Shown here: positions 58,557 to 64,000 of the stretch, one piece after another | Numbering within the stretch: the first letter of the stretch is position 1 | Layout: every line of letters begins with the position of its first letter | Assembly (NCBI GenBank): GCA_030734395.1 | Contig: JAUZTG010000034.1 | Location: 682,001 to 746,000, forward strand | Direction of reading: 5' to 3' | Source: Sarocladium kiliense | Taxonomy: Eukaryota > Ascomycota > Sordariomycetes > Hypocreales > Sarocladiaceae | DNA length: 64,000 nt | The notes under the pieces: model-generated | What the model was told of the DNA's origin: nothing | Seen by the model: only the letters and a program-made list of their open reading frames with translations | Database searches by the model: none | Translations under genes and position numbers: made by a program

Positions 58557-59744
58557 CCGGAATAGGGACACGCAGCTGCGCGTGTCGGCGATGATTAGGA
58601 GAGAAAACGCGTGCTTGACGCCAGATCACATGCATTTCGGTCAAGTCAAGCAAATTCACGATGAAGGCTCATCACTATCGATAGCAAAGAAAGCATGAAA
58701 ATGCCCGATTCGGTAAGCTTGAGCGAGGCAGAAGGCTCCATTGCTCGCTGGCGCTACGCCTCATTGAGAAGCCGAAAGCGAGACGCCCCGGCGTGTGGAT
58801 GCATAGAGTCCCCTGATTTTGTTCGTACAATTTTGACATGATCTGATGGCGTGTCTCGGTTCGGTTCGGAATTGATAATACTACAGTTGCATTTCCCGCG
58901 GTATTGCCTTGCAGCTCCTGTTTGGGATCAATGGCATGGGCTGACATGGTAAGCTGAACATCCGAATCCGAGGACAAGTGTCATGTGACTCGGAGAATAT
59001 TACTATGAACGTACCCCGTACCTGAGTGAGGCGACGGTCAGAAGAGCGAAGGGGGAAGCAAAAAAAAAAGAATTGCATCAGCGCGCTGAATCATCGCCAG
59101 GCACAGGATGTAACCTTAAGGTATCTGACTTCGAAGCACCACGAGCCAGCCTCATCACGAGTCACTACCAAGCAACTGCCCTGGAACAGTCATCTCCCTT
59201 ATACCAGCAGCGATGGCGCCATCGTTGTAGTAATAGAAAGTAGAAGAATTCCTTCCCCAAGCCATGAATCGCAAACCACCCAGTGGAACCCGTCTGTTCC
59301 CCACCACGCATCGTCAGTTCAGTCTCCACGCCCGTCCAACCACTCAGCTCTCCCGCATTTCCCATGACTGACCCTCGACGGGACCCTCTCGTTCAAGCAT
59401 GCCTGTCATGGCCTAAGAACGTCCAATGTACGAGTAGAAAAAGAGAAGTAAAAGGGGGGGGTGTGGATGGCGAAGGGGTGTTGTCGGATGACAAGCCGCC
59501 TCGGGCAGCCGCAACAGCTTCACTCAGCGACCCAGATCCGTTTTATCTTCGACGCTCTTCTCCGAGGCTTCGACCCAATAAATAAACGCTTATCTCTTCC
59601 CCCCGTGCCTGTTTTATCTACAAGAGACCCTGACCCTTCTTTGCCTCGCTCTCTTTCACTCTTGCTTCCTTCTCGTCGTTGTAGACCCTCACTATACACA
59701 ACTGCTTTCTCCTTCCTTGTCAGTTGCACCACATTCTCTTCACA

Positions 59745-59807
59745 GTGAGTCCTCACCACATATCTCTCAAGCTCTACTCTCCAACTGACAAACCTCTCCC
59801 TCTCCAG
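59745..59807 (+). other. Leader intron abutting the CCP1 start codon
   Basis: A 63-nt stretch begins GTGAGT (59745), has an AACTGAC branch-like motif and ends CTCTCCAG at 59807, directly before ATG 59808. It fits the size and signals of introns in this window. If it is spliced, the acceptor AG is the last dinucleotide before the ATG. Confidence 0.55.
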
Positions 59808-60944
59808 ATGGCCTCCGTCGCACGCACCTTCACCCGCGCGGCCACTCGCACCGCCGCCCGCAACACATTCGCCAACACCTCCCGCACAACTTTCCGCCGC
59901 GCCTACTCCTCCCAGCAATCTCCCAAGTCCTCCGCCAACCCCTGGATCATCCTCACCGGTGCCGCCGCTGCTGGTGGCCTCGGCTTCTACTTCCTCAATG
60001 GCTCTGGCGCCAGCGCTGCCTCCAAGCCTTTCACCCCGACTAAGGACGACTACCAGCGCATCTACAACGAGATCGCCCAGCGTCTCGAGGAGAAGGACGA
60101 CTACGATGATGGCAGCTTTGGTCCCGTTCTGTTGAGACTCGCGTGGCATGCCAGCGGTACCTACGATAAGGAGACTGGAACTGGTGGTTCTAACGGTGCG
60201 ACCATGAGGTTCGCTCCTGAGGGCGACCACGGTGCCAATGCTGGTCTTATCGCTGCCCGTGACTTCCTCGAGCCCGTCAAGGCCAAGAACCCCTGGATCA
60301 GCTACTCTGATCTCTGGATTCTCGCCGGTGTCTGCGCTGTCCAGGAGATGCAGGGTCCTATCATCCCCTACCGCCCTGGCCGCGCTGACCGCGATGCCGC
60401 CGCTTGCACTCCCGATGGTCGTCTCCCCGACGCCACCCAGGGTTCCAACCACCTTCGCAACATCTTCGGTCGCATGGGCTTCAACGACCAGGAGATTGTC
60501 GCTCTATCCGGTGCGCACGCTCTTGGACGCTGCCACACCGATCGCTCCGGTTTTGACGGCCCCTGGACTTTCTCCCCCACTATCCTGACCAACGACTACT
60601 ACCGCCTGCTTCTTGAGGAGAAGTGGCAGTGGAAGAAGTGGAACGGTCCCGCTCAGGTATGTATCTTGTCAGCTCCCCAATAATTTGCTTCGACATAGCT
60701 AAGACAACGTTCACAGTACGAGGACAAGACCACCAAGTCCCTCATGATGCTTCCCACCGACATGGCTCTCGTCCAGGACAAGAAGATGCTCCCCTACGTC
60801 CAGAAGTACGCCAAGGACAACGACGCTTTCTTCAAGGACTTCTCCGCGGTCGTCCTCAAGCTCTTCGAGCTCGGTGTGCCATTCGCTGAGGGCACCGAGA
60901 ACACCCGCTGGACCCTGAAGCCCACCTGGGACGAGTCTTCATAA
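59808..60944 (+). CDS. CCP1: Cytochrome c peroxidase, mitochondrial, 358 aa
   Basis: Haem peroxidase of the intermembrane space that reduces hydrogen peroxide with cytochrome c. Exons 59808-60656 and 60717-60944 give 1077 nt. The bipartite presequence has a basic N-terminus (MASVARTFTRAATRTAARNT) and a hydrophobic sorting segment (WIILTGAAAAGGLGFYFL, about 46-63). The distal haem pocket is LLRLAWHASGTYD (Arg110, Trp113, His114). The proximal ligand is His237 in LSGAHALGRCH, and Trp253 in GPWTFSP is the radical-forming tryptophan. An ATG lies upstream in frame, but 59808 has the standard presequence and directly follows a likely leader intron. Confidence 0.96.
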
Positions 60945-61580
60945 GCAAGTCCATCTAACGGGTTGTTCTGAAGATGTATAAAAATGCCAAGGGGATGAGA
61001 TGTTGAATGTATGTTCTTGTTTTGATAGATGCATAGGCTGTTTGCCTTCTTGCTGCTATAGATGGGGACGTTTCGAGAGGAGATAGATATAGAAGGACGA
61101 CGAGAAGTTGGGGAAGATAGATATCCAAGGAGCTCGCAAGGAGACTCCACTCCATTATAGAAGCTATAATTTCTACATTCAAGCTTGTTCATCACCAAGA
61201 CCACCTGAGGCATGTTCGCCCCGGTTAGTGACAATAGTCAACCTACCAGCTCGCCAAGGTTCAGACCTTCAATATCTTTTGAGAATCGCATAGCAAATTA
61301 CCAATAGGAGCATACTGATGTTGTGACTTCATCTTCATCATATTTCATTTTGCAATTATCTGGATCTCTGCTAGTTCTCCATCAAACACGACAGCCAACC
61401 ACCTATGAGCGCTCCATCTCAAGAACGATGTGCAAAAAAGTAGAGCAGAATAACACAGATTTGGCGTTACGATAGCCTGCCACCCCAATACATATTACAA
61501 GAAAGATGTCTACAGCTGTTTTGTGTCCAATGACAGGTATTAGCTACCCTTGTCCTTGGAGCGGCAGTGGCGTGCGGGGT
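60945..61580. other. Intergenic between convergent CCP1 and PRP39
   Basis: 636 nt between stop codons, AT-rich in the first part, consistent with two 3' UTRs. No gene is seen. Confidence 0.4.
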
Positions 61581-63972
61581 CTAGTTGAAATCGGCAGGCC
61601 CTTGTGCATCGGCTTGAGGCTCCGAGTGCAACTCGTAGAAGGACAGGTATCTTGCCTCCGCTTTTGGCTTGCTCACGGCATCCAGCTCTCCTCTAGAGGC
61701 GGCGCCGTTCTCCTTCGGTGGTTGTCGTGCCGCCATCTTGGCCACGGCCCCAGGTGGTCTGCAAAACCATTGTCAGCGAAGGATTCCTACATATACCGAA
61801 GTGTGGACAAGTGAATAAGCAACTTTGGGACTTACCCGAAGATCTGGCAATCCGCCTCAAGATATGCCGTCATGGCATCCTTGCCTCCCTCTTGTATCAG
61901 ATACTTGATGTAGTACTGGCTCAGCTCACGTTTGACGGCACCCGTCAACCTGCTTCTGCCACACAGCTCGTCAAACACATGCTTGACGCGCTCGTAGTGT
62001 GATGCGGCCGCTTCGCCAATGGAGGGCTGGTCGAGCTCGAATTGGAACCACTTCTCCCAGAACAGTCGGCTGTCGGCGTACCACTGCACGTTCTTGAGGA
62101 ATAGAGCGCGCGTCTCTTCCACAGCACCCTTGCCCTTCCAAAGCAGGGTGGCGCACTCAGCCACGAGGGCGGCTTTCGTATACAGTTCGACAGTCGGCGC
62201 ATCGATGTGGTCCTTCAGGACTTGTACCGCGGCGTCGAGGCCGCTTTGACGGCGCTGGAGATGCGCCCAGGAGACGATGACTTCAACACAGTCAGGTAGC
62301 TTGGTCAATATGGCCTCGTGTATGTCTCTCGCAATGTCGATACGGCCGCAGCTTTCCTCGAAGAATGCCCACTGCAGGCGAATACCTGGTCGGCTAACTG
62401 GTACGTGCATTGTGCTGGCTCTGATGTAGATGTGTCGCACTTCCTCCCTCAGGTTTCGCGCAGGATCTTGGTACTGCTGTGCCAGCATCCAACGCGCGTA
62501 GCGGAACCAGAATTCATCGTAGAAAGCACATGTGACCAGACAACGCTCATAGAGACACACCACACGACCGAAATCGCCCTCTTCTTCCTCGAAATCGAGG
62601 TACTTGCGCCAGTTGCTCAATTGTTGGTGGTCCAGCTCGGTGACATGGAAGTAGGGACGCTTAATCTCTGACTCGTATGTCCACCGTTTGGTCACCTCTT
62701 CTTGAGTCTTGGTGAAAATCTCATAGTAGTAGGCATCGATCTTTGCACGAACGTCGCGCTCAACCTCAAGTTCCTGCCTTTGGCCCAAGCCTTGCGCAGT
62801 TGCCTCGGCCTCTACTCTGGAGCGGAAAGTATCGAGGAGGGTGGCATCCACTAGCTCTGTGAGCGGGCGGCTGTGTGTGACGGTCCGGAACCTTTCGTAG
62901 TACCGAGCATATTGATGCATTGGGATAGAGATGACGCGAACCAGAATTCCGGAGATGCGGTCGTGACCTTCATGCCGCTCTTCGAACTCGATGTATTTGT
63001 CCCAGAACGGATGTGCAAGGAAATCCAGACCGACCATTTGTGCGCCGCGCTCGAACAATCTGCAAGGACAGGTTAGGCGTGTTCGAAAGCTAAGGGGAAT
63101 GAAGGGCGAGGGAGGGTGGGAGGAGAGGTAAATACACAAGGGACGTGTGACCATGGGAGGATTGGCAAAACGGCGTTCACGATGGCTTGAAGGAAGGGTG
63201 CGTGCGGTGGATGTACGACGTGAAGCTGTAAACAAGCAGAGAGGTTCAACACGGCCTGATAGAGAGCGTAAGAGTGCATCCCGAGGGGGCAGGGGCTACT
63301 GCATAGCGTATCTCACCAACGACCCGGGTACGGCGAAGGAAGGAAAAGATTCTCAACTCTGCGGCCCGCGCATATGCGATCATGGTCGGACATGGTGCTG
63401 TCTTGGCGGGCTGTGTTAAGGTGAAGGGGGAAGGAAAAGGCATCCTGGTGGACTTACTCTCTGACCGCGCGAGGGTCATGGGTTGTGTCCATCTTGAAGG
63501 CGCAGTAGTCTGTCCAGAGGTCGACAGAGTTGGTAATGCTGGCGCATCCCCGCTCAAAGATCTGTTGAGGCTGTTAGCTATGCGCGTCGCAAACGACTGG
63601 AGACCAAGACTGAAGGGACGTACCATCTCTGCGGATTCAGGACCAGCAATGTTGAACTCGGTGTCGGCGTACTTTTTCCAGTATCCGAACAAGAGTGGGA
63701 ACTTCGCGAGGAAGCGGTCGTAGGCGTCGCGGAAAGTGGCCAGCGCCTGAGGGCTGGAATTGCGGTTCAGGTTCCCCTCGGCATTCTCGGCCGCCTTGAT
63801 CAGGTTTTCCCAGTGCTCGAAGTTATCAGGATCGGCTTCCTAGAGGCGCAAGAGCTTATCAGCACAGTGACTCGGATCCAGAGCGAGCAGAGATACTCAC
63901 CACTTCAGCGTTATGCTTGCGAACCGCAGCGTAGTCCTCATCGGAGCCGCCGTAGTGACCGAAGTCGCTCAT
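61581..63972 (-). CDS. PRP39: U1 snRNP protein Prp39 (HAT-repeat), 597 aa
   Basis: Component of U1 snRNP needed for 5' splice-site recognition. Five exons: 63972-63901, 63839-63624, 63561-63458, 63059-61836 and 61758-61581, together 1794 nt. Half-a-TPR repeats run through the protein: DNFEHWENLIKAAEN, RFLAKFPLLFGYWKKYADTE, IFERGCASITNSVDLWTDYC, LFERGAQMVGLDFLAHPFWD, YFHVTELDHQQLSNWRKYLD and ERCLVTCAFYDEFWFRYARW. The C-terminal tail (exon 5) is low-complexity. The intron between exons 3 and 4 is about 400 nt, much longer than others here. The start codon lies 29 nt from the right edge, so the promoter is outside the window. Confidence 0.94.
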
Positions 63973-64000
63973 ATTGCGTGAAACGAGCGTCGACTCTAAA

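Larger units (their letters stand above)
57339..59807. other. 2.5 kb region upstream of CCP1
   Basis: Gene-poor apart from the possible microprotein at 58357-58556. The last 250 nt before CCP1 are CT-rich and contain a leader intron (59745-59807). An A10 run lies at about 59062-59071. Other ORFs lack any domain. Confidence 0.4.

Noticed and set aside
1..64000. Transposons, CRISPR arrays, prophage or bacterial operons
   Set aside because: No transposase, reverse transcriptase, long terminal repeats, spaced direct repeats or bacterial gene organisation was seen. The region is ordinary ascomycete nuclear DNA.

Overview
This is nuclear DNA of a filamentous ascomycete (Pezizomycotina; a Sordariomycete would fit but is not proven). 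The evidence is compact genes with mostly 45-90 nt introns, GTRNGT-type donors and CTRAC-type branch points, plus lineage-typical products: exocyst Sec10, a mitochondrial Dss1/CYT-4 exonuclease, a BtgE-type GH17 wall protein and a REG1-like PP1 subunit. I worked out exon structures by hand. Nearly all reported joins restore one reading frame and give a coding length divisible by three; exceptions are flagged.

Layout. (1) 1-1.5 kb: an uncharacterised gene running off the left edge, then a 77-residue LYR protein (SDHAF1/Sdh6). (2) 2-7.5 kb: three secreted proteins in a row, a GH43 arabinofuranosidase/xylosidase, a fasciclin-domain protein and a GH27 alpha-galactosidase, the last two sharing a divergent promoter. 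(3) 7.9-21.6 kb: dense housekeeping genes: FAH-family hydrolase, RBR ubiquitin ligase, Dus4, Sec10, Nus1, an AlkB-type dioxygenase and Trm5. (4) 21.6-27.8 kb: a 6.3 kb stretch without a convincing gene, leading into a REG1-like PP1 regulatory subunit. (5) 30.7-42.7 kb: Dss1/CYT-4, the GH17 protein and a WD40 protein separated by 2-3 kb gaps. (6) 46.5-57.3 kb: threonyl-tRNA synthetase, SWR1 subunit Vps71/Swc6, a small mitochondrial membrane protein, protein disulfide isomerase and an OYE-type dehydrogenase. (7) 58.3-64 kb: a possible microprotein, cytochrome c peroxidase and the U1 snRNP protein Prp39.

How the genes relate. Most are unrelated housekeeping genes. The GH43-FAS1-GH27 run is the only plausible functional neighbourhood, for plant polysaccharide side chains and surface attachment. 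Mitochondrial functions recur (SDHAF1, Dss1, Ccp1, the 101-residue protein), as does tRNA biology (Dus4, Trm5, ThrRS), but nothing shows they are co-regulated.

I found no convincing new multigene system. The best leads are a palindrome of telomere-type repeats upstream of SDHAF1, a frame-broken gene remnant near 55.5 kb, a possible 53-residue microprotein gene near 58.4 kb, a phased GGTCA array, a hairpin and a tRNA-like fossil in the gene-poor stretches, and a substituted metal-site position in Dss1. No tRNA or rRNA gene and no intact transposon was recognised.
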